Below, in pieces: positions 1 to 8,783 of a stretch of DNA of 37,673 nucleotides. Each line of letters starts with the position of its first letter. Position 1 is the stretch's first letter. Position numbers and translations under genes: made by a program. Origin of the DNA: an uncultured Alphaproteobacteria bacterium. Its GTDB lineage: Bacteria > Pseudomonadota > Alphaproteobacteria > RF32 > CAG-239. The stretch spans positions 1 through 37,673 of the forward strand of contig CALXTW010000017.1 in the NCBI GenBank assembly GCA_944391515.1. The letters are read 5' to 3'. Below the pieces are notes generated by a model. That model made no database searches and was not told the DNA's origin. It worked only from the letters and a program-made list of their open reading frames with translations.

Positions 1-435
1 AAATGTGCCTCTCCGATGGTGGCGGAAAGCGGGGATAGTTGCGTTGAAGATGGTGTAACTTATTATGCCAAATGTGTTTGCCCGAGTAACTATAATCAGA
101 CTTGTGATGGTCCAAATCAACAAGGTGTAGGGACGGGATGTACGCAAAACGGCGTGACCTACTACACCTCATGCCAATGTAAGAGAGGCTACAATATGAC
201 TTGTTCGGACTTAGGGCCGGTAACCCCGACCGATTATTGCCTTAAAGACGGAATTAAATATTACAACAACTGTAAGACATGTGAAAACAAATGCACGCTT
301 TCAAGCTGTCCTGATGGCAATGTTTGTGAATATGAAGATTGTTCACAAAAGTATTGTGTAACAGGTTGCGCAACTGGCTATAAGGATTTGGATAATTATT
401 GGTGCAACGGCGCTATGCGTTGTTGGTTCAACTAA
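1..435 (+). CDS. Secreted Cys-rich repeat protein, 3' part (5' end outside window)
   Basis: The frame is open from the first base, so the gene starts upstream of the window; internal Met codons are not credible starts. The visible 144 residues are extremely Cys-rich. They contain three imperfect repeats of roughly 30 residues, each with a core like C-x2-[DN]-G-[VI]-x-Y-Y-x2-C followed by further Cys, giving an EGF-like look. The C-terminus ends in a conserved block (CNGAMRCWF). A near-identical paralogue lies at 37039-37673 on the other strand. The stop codon is 14 nt before the DUF1566-like gene at 450, so the two are probably co-transcribed, and the same pairing recurs at the other end. Function is unknown; a disulfide-stabilised surface or secreted protein is inferred. 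Confidence 0.8.
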   Translation, partial: KCASPMVAESGDSCVEDGVTYYAKCVCPSNYNQTCDGPNQQGVGTGCTQNGVTYYTSCQCKRGYNMTCSDLGPVTPTDYCLKDGIKYYNNCKTCENKCTLSSCPDGNVCEYEDCSQKYCVTGCATGYKDLDNYWCNGAMRCWFN

Positions 436-449
436 GAAGGAGCAAAGCG

Positions 450-1277
450 ATGAAGAAAAGTAAGAACATAATTGCAGGAGCAATGCTGTCTTTAGGAGCA
501 GCTTTCTCCTTTAGCGAAGTACAGGCGCAAACTTGTGTTATGCCGCCCTCATGTGAAGAATTGGGGTATAAGCAAACGGAGGCTGATTGTAAGGGATTAG
601 ATGTCGTCCTAAAATGTCCGACCGATATGAGTAAGATGGCGTGCTTGGGAAGTTCGGTCAGTCAAGATGTTTCGCTGGGTTCAATATTGTATGGAGATGG
701 TACGGTAGCCAGTGGTTTGATAGCCGGAAAGAAGCCAATAGGAATAGTGTTTGACGTAATCAACCGCTTAGCGTTAGCTTTGACAAATGTCAAACAGGAT
801 GGTAGTGCTGGAAGCGGTACGATGTATTGGTCAAGTAGTTCTTGCGATACGCCGAATTTGGAGAATTGTACGGATGGTAGCACAATTACCATATCATGTG
901 GGTTAGACGGCAGAGCGAATACAGATGCAATATTAGCAAGCACCTGTAACGGAACCACCTATGCGGTAAATGCGGTCAACGCTTATCAAACCAGTAATTG
1001 CCGTGCGGATTTTTGCCAAAAAGGAAAATGGTTTTTACCCAGTCTGCGAGATTTGAATACCATCTATACTTTTAAGAGTGTGATAAATAATTCGTTGACA
1101 TTATTGACCTCTCAGGGAGCCAGCAATTTACAGGAGAATGGTGATTATTATTATTGGTCCTCTACCGAGTATAATGGTGGCAGTGCATGGCTATTGGACA
1201 TGGGTAATGGTCTTAAGTACGGCTACCTCGGTAAGAGCAGTCACGGTAGCAACGTTCGTCCGGTTCTAGCTTTTTAA
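450..1277 (+). CDS. Secreted DUF1566/Lcl-like protein with variable C-terminal loop
   Basis: 275 residues. The start is the ATG at 450, preceded by AAGGAG (436-441), with a signal peptide ending SEVQA about residue 27; an upstream in-frame start at 399 lies inside the preceding gene. A Cys-containing N-terminal part (PPSCEELGYKQTEADC) is followed by a domain with WFLPS, YYYWSSTEY and a final VRPVLAF. This matches the WxLPS...YWSSTE...VR pattern known from DUF1566/Lcl C-terminal and Fibrobacter paralogous domains, which have a C-type-lectin-like look. It is paired with the Cys-rich gene upstream. The paralogue at 36200-37021 shares the signal peptide and most of the body but differs strongly between SSTEY and VRPVLAF. 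Ligand binding or adhesion is inferred, not shown. Confidence 0.8.
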   Translation: MKKSKNIIAGAMLSLGAAFSFSEVQAQTCVMPPSCEELGYKQTEADCKGLDVVLKCPTDMSKMACLGSSVSQDVSLGSILYGDGTVASGLIAGKKPIGIVFDVINRLALALTNVKQDGSAGSGTMYWSSSSCDTPNLENCTDGSTITISCGLDGRANTDAILASTCNGTTYAVNAVNAYQTSNCRADFCQKGKWFLPSLRDLNTIYTFKSVINNSLTLLTSQGASNLQENGDYYYWSSTEYNGGSAWLLDMGNGLKYGYLGKSSHGSNVRPVLAF

Positions 1278-1289
1278 AAACTATTGTTC

Positions 1290-1327
1290 AAAAGGAAACG
1301 AAGATTTTAAGAGCTTTGTTTCCTTTT
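1290..1327. terminator. Intrinsic terminator between convergent genes
   Basis: A 14-bp stem (AAAAGGAAACGAAG, 1290-1303, with CTTTGTTTCCTTTT, 1314-1327, one G-U pair) is followed by an A/T run. It sits between the converging DUF1566-like gene and dsbD and can serve both strands. The dsbD stop codon lies at its right edge. Confidence 0.75.
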
Positions 1328-3242
1328 ATTTTATTACTTCTTTAACAATTCCTGAGGTTAACAATTGTGGTAAAAGCACATAATTTTTACCCGCCGGGTA
1401 ATAAACATACAGTGGAACACTATTACGCTCAAATTGAGCCAAAGCGTCGGCAATTTCTGGACTTTTCGAAGTCCAATCAGCCTTAAACAACAAAATATTA
1501 TGCTTTTTCACAAGCTCTGCAAAATCTTTAGTTTCTAAAACCATTTTTTCATTAGCCAAACAAGTGATACACCACTTGGCTGTAAAATCAATAAAGACGG
1601 CGTTTCCGTTTTGAAGAGCATCTGAGACTTTTTGAGCATGATAATCTTGCCAAATTAATTCATTTTCTGCAACTTGAGGAGAATTCGTTAAATGCCATAA
1701 TACCCAAGCCAACCAAAGACAAGTCAACAAAACGGGTATGGCAAAAATTTTCTTCAACACACTCATCCATTTTCCAGGTTTTGGTAAAATTCTCAACAAA
1801 ACTCTCGGAAAGAAAGCAATCAAGGCAAAGGGCAGGGCATATCCAAGGCTCAAAGCCACAAAAATCGGATAATAAACATAAATCGGCTTAGCTAAGGTAT
1901 AACCAATAGCAATTCCCATAAAAGGCGCCGTACAAGGGCTGGCTATGAGCACGGCAAATAATCCCGTAAAAAAGGCATTAAGTTTTTGCTTAGCAAAAGA
2001 GATACGTCCAACTTTATTGGCAAAAGGATTTTTAAGATTAACAATATCAAGCAACATTAAGAAGACAATAAAGAACACCACAATCATGCAAGCCACGAAA
2101 ACGGGGGATTGTAACTGGAATCCCCAACCGATATGCTCACCTTGTAAGCGCAATAAGATAAGCAAACTAGCCATAATCACAAAACAAACCACCACACCCA
2201 ACACATAAAATATGGCCTCAATTCTTGCTCGTCTTTGATTATAAGCTCCTTGAACCAAAGCAATGGCTTTAATAGAGAGGATAGGGAAGATACAAGGCAT
2301 AAAATTAAGCACAATTCCTCCGACAAAAGCCATAATCAATACCCAAAGAAAACTTTCTTCTCCACTTTCTCCAATGTCCGGTAAAGACTTTAATCCAGAT
2401 TGATAAATCGGGTTAAGCTCGAAAGCGCGTTTTTGATGAGTATTTTCAATCAACAACACACCGGAAAGTAGCTCTAAGGAGGAATCTATCAATGGAATTT
2501 CCAAAGAATAATTTCCTTGCCCGTCTTGCCCCAATTGAGGAATGGCAATATTATCAATTTTGTCTCTTTGAACAGGAATAAACCATACATTTTCAGCCTG
2601 ATTAAACAAACCTTTATGCTGGCTTTCCAAGTTCAAAATCAGTTTACTGCCTTGAACATCGAAGAAACTTTTACCTTTCCACTTTAGAGGAAAAGTATTT
2701 TCTGCCTTCAAAGCTTCATCTTGCCAAAATTGCGAAGGATGCCGTTCATCCCGATTATTTTGTAGAGGAATTACCAAATCAACCAAAACCGTTTCGGGCA
2801 CACATTCCTCGCGACAAGCCAACCAAGAAACTTTTGCTTGCAACAAAAGTTCTCCTAAATCCGTATCCAAGGCCGTTGTTATTAAGCGATATTTCCAATA
2901 AGCGCTTTCGCCATAACCATACAAGACTAAGCCGTCGGCATCATATTTTTTTGGCGCACTATGTCCCAATTCCTGAATTTTCATATCTTTGGGTAATTTC
3001 CAAGAAATTTGGGTTGCCAAGCCGGCGTCTCCCGGATTATCCCAATAAATATGCCATCCTTGCAATGGTGTAACTTTTACCAAAATATCCAACGGAGCAT
3101 TTTTTTGCAGTTGCGAAAAGGCTGGTAAAACTTCCACTTTTACCTTATCGGTTTGTGCTTTTGCACTCAAAGCAAGGCTCTGCTTTGGCAAAAACAGAGC
3201 CTCAATAAGCAAAAGGCATAAAATATTGAGAAATTTGCGCAA
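1326..3242 (-). CDS. dsbD: Thiol:disulfide interchange protein DsbD (ScsB-like)
   Basis: 638 residues, full length for the family. It moves electrons from cytoplasmic thioredoxin across the inner membrane to periplasmic thiol proteins. Order: signal sequence (about 1-25); N-terminal periplasmic DsbD domain with Cys143 and Cys147 (ACREECVPE); membrane domain from about 297 with Cys317 (NFMPC) and Cys437 (ASPCTAP); C-terminal thioredoxin-like domain with WCITC, Cys558 and Cys561. All three redox-active Cys pairs are therefore present. The start is a TTG, supported by a strong AAGGAG five bases upstream. It begins 9 nt after the CDP-alcohol phosphatidyltransferase and is probably in its operon. 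The neighbouring Cys-rich secreted proteins are plausible clients, by inference only. Confidence 0.93.
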   Translation of the reverse strand: MRKFLNILCLLLIEALFLPKQSLALSAKAQTDKVKVEVLPAFSQLQKNAPLDILVKVTPLQGWHIYWDNPGDAGLATQISWKLPKDMKIQELGHSAPKKYDADGLVLYGYGESAYWKYRLITTALDTDLGELLLQAKVSWLACREECVPETVLVDLVIPLQNNRDERHPSQFWQDEALKAENTFPLKWKGKSFFDVQGSKLILNLESQHKGLFNQAENVWFIPVQRDKIDNIAIPQLGQDGQGNYSLEIPLIDSSLELLSGVLLIENTHQKRAFELNPIYQSGLKSLPDIGESGEESFLWVLIMAFVGGIVLNFMPCIFPILSIKAIALVQGAYNQRRARIEAIFYVLGVVVCFVIMASLLILLRLQGEHIGWGFQLQSPVFVACMIVVFFIVFLMLLDIVNLKNPFANKVGRISFAKQKLNAFFTGLFAVLIASPCTAPFMGIAIGYTLAKPIYVYYPIFVALSLGYALPFALIAFFPRVLLRILPKPGKWMSVLKKIFAIPVLLTCLWLAWVLWHLTNSPQVAENELIWQDYHAQKVSDALQNGNAVFIDFTAKWCITCLANEKMVLETKDFAELVKKHNILLFKADWTSKSPEIADALAQFERNSVPLYVYYPAGKNYVLLPQLLTSGIVKEVIK

Positions 3243-3251
3243 ATTAGCTCC

Positions 3252-3971
3252 TTATTTTTTAGATGTCTTACGAGGAGCAATCACAAAATTATAATAAGCC
3301 GTAGCAATCACACTCAAAGCCTTAACAAAAGACAAACATCCCAAAATAATTGCAATCGGCAAAAACCATCCCGGAACCAAACATAAGATAATGAAAGCCA
3401 CTATAACTTCGGCTCCTTGAGCAAAACCACCCAAATAAAAAGGAGATTGCTTAACTTCGGCTTGTTGTGGCGCATTATAACGATAAGCAATCACACCATA
3501 AGACAACAAAGTAGCGGCAGCAGCCATAAAACCAAACATAAGGAAAGCGGCAGCAACGGCATTTTGAGCCGGATTAGCTAAAGCAAATCCCAAGATTACA
3601 CCGGCATAAAAGATATAATCCAAAGCAGCATCTAAAAATACGCCAAAAGCACTTACGCCGGCATATTTAGCAATTGCACCATCCAAAGCATCAAAAAAGC
3701 GGTTCAGTAAGATACAAAACAACGCATAACCAAACATTCCCATAGCCAAGAAGTTAATTGCCGATAATCCGATAACAAACCCCATAACCGAAACCACATT
3801 GGCCGATACCCCGATTTTGTGTAACGACTGACCTGATTTATCAATACCTTGATAGAACCAATGATAAAGTTTTTTACACAAATCGCGACAATTAACAAAA
3901 ATATCCTTGATTTTAGCGCTAAGAGATTTAAATTTCTGGTTATTAGTAAGGTTTTTTACTTTCTCAAACAT
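3252..3971 (-). CDS. CDP-alcohol phosphatidyltransferase family membrane protein
   Basis: 239 residues from the ATG at 3971, which has AAAGG eight bases upstream; a TTG six codons earlier is less likely. The protein has several hydrophobic segments (from about residue 55 to 230) and the family signature around 94-118: D94, D97-G98, A101-K102, G110, D114, D118. Such enzymes move a phosphoalcohol from a CDP-alcohol to an acceptor in phospholipid synthesis. The usual Arg after the second Asp-Gly block is Lys here and the spacing to Gly110 is one residue shorter than usual, so the exact substrate cannot be named. The N-terminal 45 residues are basic and cytoplasmic. dsbD follows 9 nt downstream; apbE is divergent. 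Confidence 0.85.
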   Translation of the reverse strand: MFEKVKNLTNNQKFKSLSAKIKDIFVNCRDLCKKLYHWFYQGIDKSGQSLHKIGVSANVVSVMGFVIGLSAINFLAMGMFGYALFCILLNRFFDALDGAIAKYAGVSAFGVFLDAALDYIFYAGVILGFALANPAQNAVAAAFLMFGFMAAAATLLSYGVIAYRYNAPQQAEVKQSPFYLGGFAQGAEVIVAFIILCLVPGWFLPIAIILGCLSFVKALSVIATAYYNFVIAPRKTSKK

Positions 3972-4082
3972 AACTTTGACCTTTCGCAAAATGAAACGGA
4001 ATGAACACTATATATGTTAAGATAGTTTTCATTTAAAGTAAAACCCCGAAAAAGAGTTATCAAGCAATAAAAGAGGTTAGCC

Positions 4083-5108
4083 GTGAAATCCAAATTACTC
4101 AAATACTCATTTTTCTTGCTTTTAGGCGTTACGATATTCTTTTATTACACCTTTTCCAGACAGCCATATCAGCTCATGTCGGGAGAGACAATGAACACCT
4201 ATTATCGCATCAAGATTCGCTCTCCCAAAGAGAATAATCTTTTGCATAATAGCATTAAGAAAGAACTGCAACGCATAAACGAAGAAATGTCCGTTTTTGA
4301 AGCCAATTCGGAAATCAGCCTTATTAACCGTGACGATACGGGCGAATGGATTGAGCTTTCACCAGAAATGTCAACAGTTATGAAAACCGCCTATAATATC
4401 TATAATAAAAGCAACGGCTATTTTGACCCAACAGTTGGTCGTTTAGTGGATTTATGGGGCTTTGGCACCAGTAAAGGAACGCAAAAGACGCCTGATGATA
4501 AGCTCATTAAAGACACTCTAAAGACCACGGGCTTTGATAAAATTCGGTTCAGTAACAATTTCACCCGCGTTAAAAAGACCAATCCAGAAACCAAGATAAA
4601 TTTATCAGCCATTGCCAAAGGTTATGGCGTTGACCGCATTGCCGCACTTTTGGAAGAAAACGGCTATACGGATTATGTCGTTGAAATCGGCGGAGAGGTT
4701 AAAGCCAAAGGCGACCGCAGCAAAGAAAGCAAAGGCTGGAACGTTGCCGTTGTCAAACCCAACACCCAAACCAATGAAAATGCCTACATTGTCCCTCTGA
4801 AAAACTATGCTGTTGCCACATCGGGAGATTATCGTAATTTCTTTTACTACAATAATAAGCGCTATTCTCATACCATTTCTCCCAAAACCGGTTATCCGGT
4901 AGAACATTCGTTAGCCTCTGCCACTGTATTTCATAAAAATTGCACAACAGCAGATGCTTTAGCAACCGCCATTATGGCAATGGGTGAAAAGCAAGGTCTC
5001 AAATTTGCCAATGACAACAATCTCTTTGTTATTTTGTTTGTCCGAGAAGATGGTAACAAGTTCAAAGCTCTTCTTTCCAACAAAGCGCAGAAGGAATTGG
5101 AGGAATAA
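4083..5108 (+). CDS. apbE: FAD:protein FMN transferase ApbE
   Basis: 341 residues, GTG start with GAGG upstream. An N-terminal membrane anchor (about 8-24) puts the enzyme in the periplasm. Family motifs are present: DPTVGRLVDLWGFG (115-128), INLSAIAKGYGVD (172-184), GGEV (203-206), ATSGDYRNFF (245-254), SHTISPKTG (262-270) and TTADALATA (288-296). The last contains the Asp that binds magnesium in characterised ApbE. The enzyme covalently attaches FMN to Thr in Rnf/Nqr subunits. The stop abuts the rseC start, and the six rnf genes follow, so RnfD and RnfG in this operon are its expected substrates. The lipobox Cys typical of many ApbE proteins is absent. Confidence 0.93.
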   Translation: MKSKLLKYSFFLLLGVTIFFYYTFSRQPYQLMSGETMNTYYRIKIRSPKENNLLHNSIKKELQRINEEMSVFEANSEISLINRDDTGEWIELSPEMSTVMKTAYNIYNKSNGYFDPTVGRLVDLWGFGTSKGTQKTPDDKLIKDTLKTTGFDKIRFSNNFTRVKKTNPETKINLSAIAKGYGVDRIAALLEENGYTDYVVEIGGEVKAKGDRSKESKGWNVAVVKPNTQTNENAYIVPLKNYAVATSGDYRNFFYYNNKRYSHTISPKTGYPVEHSLASATVFHKNCTTADALATAIMAMGEKQGLKFANDNNLFVILFVREDGNKFKALLSNKAQKELEE

Positions 5109-5525
5109 TTGCCTGATATTGAAAAAACAGGAATAATCACCCAAATTAAAGACCAAGAGATTTGTGTAAAAATCCAGCAAACAACGAGTTGCCATGGCTG
5201 CCAACACAAAGCAAACTGTAGCTTACACCATTGTCCGGAAAAAATCTTAACTTTGCCATTGCCTTCAAATTTTAAGGCAAATATCGGACAAAAAGTTAAG
5301 TTACACCTCTCCGCCACACAAAGTGTATGGGCCTTGTCACTAGGTTTTGCCGTTCCTTTAGGCGTATTGCTTCTGAGCCTTATCTTAAGCTTAAAAATCT
5401 TTCATCAATCCGAAAGTTTTTCAACCCTGATAGCTTTAAGCAGTGTTGCTGCATACTACATTTTATTGTTTTTGTGGCAAAAAAAAGCCAACAAACTTTT
5501 CACAATAAGCATCTCTCCGGAATAA
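5109..5525 (+). CDS. rseC: RseC/MucC family membrane protein (SoxR-reducing/Rnf-associated)
   Basis: 138 residues. The TTG start directly follows the apbE stop and has GGAGG at 5099-5103, five bases upstream. A soluble N-terminal part with Cys28, Cys31, Cys37 and Cys42 (CHGCQHKANC) is followed by two membrane segments (about 74-95 and 105-121), the family layout. In gammaproteobacteria RseC belongs with the Rsx/Rnf complex that keeps SoxR reduced and also modulates sigma-E signalling. Its place next to rnfB supports an Rnf accessory role. Whether SoxR or sigma-E signalling exists in this organism cannot be seen here. Confidence 0.85.
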   Translation: MPDIEKTGIITQIKDQEICVKIQQTTSCHGCQHKANCSLHHCPEKILTLPLPSNFKANIGQKVKLHLSATQSVWALSLGFAVPLGVLLLSLILSLKIFHQSESFSTLIALSSVAAYYILLFLWQKKANKLFTISISPE

Positions 5526-5607
5526 CTTGGGGAGTAAACAGCAAAAAAACTTTTGCTTTCAGGCAAATATGCTAAACTGCGCCCAGTTTAATAGAAGGAA
5601 AAGAAAC

Positions 5608-6453
5608 ATGTCGGATATATTTTGGTTGAATATCTTAATTATCGGAGGAATAGCTTTGTGTTCTGCGATTTTGCTCCACATAACGGCTAAAAAATTCTCC
5701 ATTCCAACAGATGTAAAAGAAGACCAAATAGACGCTGTTCTTCCACAAGCCAATTGTGGTGGGTGTGGTTTTGCCGGATGTCGAGATTTTGCCAGAGCTT
5801 GCGCACACTCTACGCCGACAAATTTTTCTACCCTGTATTGTCCTGTCGGAAAATCTGACGTTATGCAAAAAGTCAGCCGCATTTTAGGCTACAATGCTCA
5901 AGCCAGAAAAGAAACCTGTGCGGTTTTGCATTGCAATGGAAGCTGTCAAGCCGCTCCTCAAAAAATCAACTACGAAGGCTTAAAAAACTGTCGCGTTGCA
6001 CATCTCACAACTGTCGGCGAATCAGAATGCCCTGATGGATGTTTGCGTTTTGGTGATTGTGTCAGTGTATGCCAATTTGGCGCCCTAAGCATTGATAAAG
6101 ACACCGGCTTACCGGTTGTTGATGCCAATAAATGCACCTCATGCGGTGCTTGTGTCAATATCTGCCCCCGCCATTTGTTTGAGATTCGCCCCATTAGTGA
6201 AAACAATCAGCAAGTTTACGTTGCCTGCCAAAACAAACAAAAAGGAGCTGTAGCGCGCAAAAACTGCAAAAACGCATGTATTGCCTGCAAAAAATGCGCT
6301 TTAATTTGTCCTGAAATCACCATAGAGAATAATCTTTCCGATATTCCAAGCTCCATATCTCCGCAAGAATTCGGTCAAAAGCTTAAAGAAACTTGCCCAA
6401 CAGGCGCCATTATTTATCAAACACAAGTCAAAAGGGAGAAGAAAAATGTGTAA
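5608..6453 (+). CDS. rnfB: Rnf complex subunit RnfB (Fe-S ferredoxin-type)
   Basis: 281 residues. The ATG at 5608 has AAGGA seven bases upstream; a longer reading from 5527 lacks a good signal. An N-terminal membrane helix (about 6-26) is followed by the RnfB 4Fe-4S domain with Cys50, Cys53, Cys58 and Cys78 (ANCGGCGFAGC). After this come clustered ferredoxin Cys motifs (CTSCGACVNICP and CIACKKCALICP). RnfB is the likely entry point for electrons from ferredoxin. It overlaps rnfC by 8 nt. An 82-nt gap separates it from rseC, the largest gap in the operon. Confidence 0.95.
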   Translation: MSDIFWLNILIIGGIALCSAILLHITAKKFSIPTDVKEDQIDAVLPQANCGGCGFAGCRDFARACAHSTPTNFSTLYCPVGKSDVMQKVSRILGYNAQARKETCAVLHCNGSCQAAPQKINYEGLKNCRVAHLTTVGESECPDGCLRFGDCVSVCQFGALSIDKDTGLPVVDANKCTSCGACVNICPRHLFEIRPISENNQQVYVACQNKQKGAVARKNCKNACIACKKCALICPEITIENNLSDIPSSISPQEFGQKLKETCPTGAIIYQTQVKREKKNV

Positions 6454-7771
6454 TAAGAAAACCTTTTCACTTGGAGGAATTCATCTCAACAAACACAAGA
6501 TTTCGGCATTATCACCGATACAAGAGGCTGGTGTTCCACCGCTGGTCTATATTCCCGTAAAACAACATATCGGCGCTCCTGCTCAAATTATTGTCAAAGT
6601 GGGCGATAAGGTAAAAATTGGTACCTTATTGGCAAAAGCAAACGAAGGAATATCAGCCAATGTTCATTCCTCAGTTGCCGGAGAAATCAAAAAAATTGAA
6701 GAAATTGAGGCCGAAAACGGTTATTCTGAACAAGTCATTACCATTCAAACCTCTGCAGATGAGTATGAAGAAGGTATTGATAATTCAGAAGAAATTAATA
6801 ACGATATTCCGCAATCGCTTGAAGAAATTAAAGAACTTATTAAGTCGGCCGGAATTGTCGGTATGGGCGGGGCAGGCTTTCCAACACCTATCAAGACCTC
6901 CATCCCCGAAAACAAATCCGTCCAATATTTAATCATCAACGGCATTGAGTGCGAACCATACCTGACAGCTGATGGAGCCTTAATGTTAGAAAAGCCCGAA
7001 CAAATTGTCATCGGAGCTAAAATTCTAAATAAAGTCTTAGGTATTCAAAACGCCATTATTGCGATTGATGAGAACAAACCTCAGGCAATAGAAAAAATCA
7101 CCAAAATCACCAAACGTTACATCGGTGTCAATGTCGCCGTATGTAAAAGCAAATACCCCCAAGGCGGAGAAAAGCAACTCATAACCGCCATAACGGGGAG
7201 GGAAGTTCCCTCTGGTCGATTACCGATTGATGTAGGCTGCGTAGTCCAAAACGTCGCAACTGTTTTTGCGGTTTATGAAGCAGTTATGAAGCATAAACCC
7301 TTATATGAAAGAATAGTTACCGTTAGCGGAGATACATCTATCACCACCGCCGGAAACTACCGCACCCGTATCGGCACACCGGCAGAATATCTTTTAGACC
7401 TTGCCCAAACCGACAAATCAAAAATCAGCAAACTCTTATTTGGTGGTCCAATGATGGGCACAGCCGCCACCAACCTCCACTCACCAATAAACAAAAAAAC
7501 CGGAGGATTATTGGTTTTGCAAGCACAAGAAGCCACCAAACCCGATGAAAGCTGCTGTATTCGTTGCGGTAAATGTGCCGAAGTCTGTCCGGTTGGATTA
7601 ATGCCTTTTGCCATAGCCTCAAATTTAAGACGCAACAACACCGCCCCACTAAAAGCACTCCATGTGGCCGATTGCATTGAATGCGGTTCTTGTGCCTATA
7701 CCTGTCCGGCCAAAGTTCCGTTGCTGGACTACTGCAAACTTGGCAAATATGAAGTACACAAACAAAAATAG
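6446..7771 (+). CDS. rnfC: Rnf complex subunit RnfC (NADH-binding, Fe-S)
   Basis: 441 residues; the ATG lies inside the end of rnfB with AAGGGAGAA upstream. N-terminal RnfC barrel-sandwich region, then a Gly-rich nucleotide/FMN-binding stretch (GIVGMGGAGFPT, about 136-147), then two 4Fe-4S motifs (CIRCGKCAEVCP near 371-382 and CIECGSCAYTCP near 410-421). It is the peripheral subunit that exchanges electrons with NAD(H). The protein ends soon after the second cluster and lacks the long Ala/Lys-rich C-terminal extension common in gammaproteobacterial RnfC. Confidence 0.95.
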   Translation: MCNKKTFSLGGIHLNKHKISALSPIQEAGVPPLVYIPVKQHIGAPAQIIVKVGDKVKIGTLLAKANEGISANVHSSVAGEIKKIEEIEAENGYSEQVITIQTSADEYEEGIDNSEEINNDIPQSLEEIKELIKSAGIVGMGGAGFPTPIKTSIPENKSVQYLIINGIECEPYLTADGALMLEKPEQIVIGAKILNKVLGIQNAIIAIDENKPQAIEKITKITKRYIGVNVAVCKSKYPQGGEKQLITAITGREVPSGRLPIDVGCVVQNVATVFAVYEAVMKHKPLYERIVTVSGDTSITTAGNYRTRIGTPAEYLLDLAQTDKSKISKLLFGGPMMGTAATNLHSPINKKTGGLLVLQAQEATKPDESCCIRCGKCAEVCPVGLMPFAIASNLRRNNTAPLKALHVADCIECGSCAYTCPAKVPLLDYCKLGKYEVHKQK

Positions 7772-7781
7772 GACTCCCAAG

Positions 7782-8780
7782 ATGTTCAAAATATCAACCA
7801 CGCCTCATATCAACTCTCCCGTCACCACTCAAAGTCTGATGAGAGATGTCTTAATCGCACTAACACCCGCCATTATAGTCTCTCTTTTAATGTTTGGGAT
7901 TAATGCTTTGCGTGTTTTGTTAACTTCCGTTGCCGCTTGCGTAATGTTTGAATATCTCATCACACGCTATCTCTTAAAGGCCAAGAACACCACTTCCGAT
8001 TTATCTGCTGTCATCACCGGTGTTTTATTAGCTTTTAACCTTCCAAGCTCCATGCCTACCTGGATGATACTCATCGGTGCCTTTGTGGCTATAGGAATTG
8101 CCAAAATAGCATTCGGCGGATTAGGCAAAAACATCTTCAATCCGGCATTAGTCGGCAGAGTCTTCTTATTTATCTCTTTTCCCGTACAGATGACACAATG
8201 GCCCAAACCCGATTTTCTAAGTTTTATGAACACCGACACTGTCACTTCAGCAACCACCCTTGGCATTTTAAAACATATTGATGTTTCAAGTTCAGCAACA
8301 ATCAAAGCCTCACAGGTATCTCTAACAGAACTGCCTAACTATTGGCAAATGTTCATAGGCTATACGGGGGGCTGTATTGGCGAAGTATCTGCATTAGCCT
8401 TATTTATCGGACTAGTATATATGTTACTGCGCCGTGTCATCACCTGGCATATACCATTTTACTATGTCGCCACATTTTTTATGTTAACAGCAATTACTTG
8501 GTTTAACACAGACAACATCCACTTTGAGCCAATTACCAATATATTATCTGGAGGCTTACTCTTAGGGGCATTCTTTATGGCAACAGACTATGTCACCAGC
8601 CCCATGACACGCCAAGGTCAAATCATATTTGCGGTTGGTTGCGGTATTTTAACCTATATCATAAGGTTTTACAGTGCTTATCCCGAAGGTGTCTCTTTTG
8701 CAATTTTGATAATGAACGCCTTTGTCCCGCTAATAGATAAATTTACCCCACAACGGGTTTATGGCACAAAAAGGAAATAA
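7782..8780 (+). CDS. rnfD: Rnf complex subunit RnfD (covalent FMN membrane subunit)
   Basis: 332 residues from the ATG at 7782 (AGGA about eight bases upstream), 10 nt after rnfC; the longer open frame from 7662 only overlaps rnfC. The protein is hydrophobic with many membrane helices. The flavinylation motif D-x-x-[ST]-G-A-[TS] appears as DTVTSAT (152-158), with Thr158 the predicted FMN-carrying residue and Ser in place of the usual Gly. GGLGKNIFNPALVGR (112-126) is another conserved family block. It belongs to the NqrB/RnfD family and forms part of the ion-translocating core. Confidence 0.94.
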   Translation: MFKISTTPHINSPVTTQSLMRDVLIALTPAIIVSLLMFGINALRVLLTSVAACVMFEYLITRYLLKAKNTTSDLSAVITGVLLAFNLPSSMPTWMILIGAFVAIGIAKIAFGGLGKNIFNPALVGRVFLFISFPVQMTQWPKPDFLSFMNTDTVTSATTLGILKHIDVSSSATIKASQVSLTELPNYWQMFIGYTGGCIGEVSALALFIGLVYMLLRRVITWHIPFYYVATFFMLTAITWFNTDNIHFEPITNILSGGLLLGAFFMATDYVTSPMTRQGQIIFAVGCGILTYIIRFYSAYPEGVSFAILIMNAFVPLIDKFTPQRVYGTKRK

Positions 8781-8783
8781 GCC

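Noticed and set aside
1..1277. Cys-rich and DUF1566-like genes as an integrated mobile element
   Set aside because: No integrase, transposase or terminal repeats of a transposon are present near either cassette.
4605..5317. Minus-strand open frames opposite apbE and rseC (up to 128 codons)
   Set aside because: They lie fully opposite clear apbE/rseC genes, overlap one another in different frames and show no domain or ribosome site.
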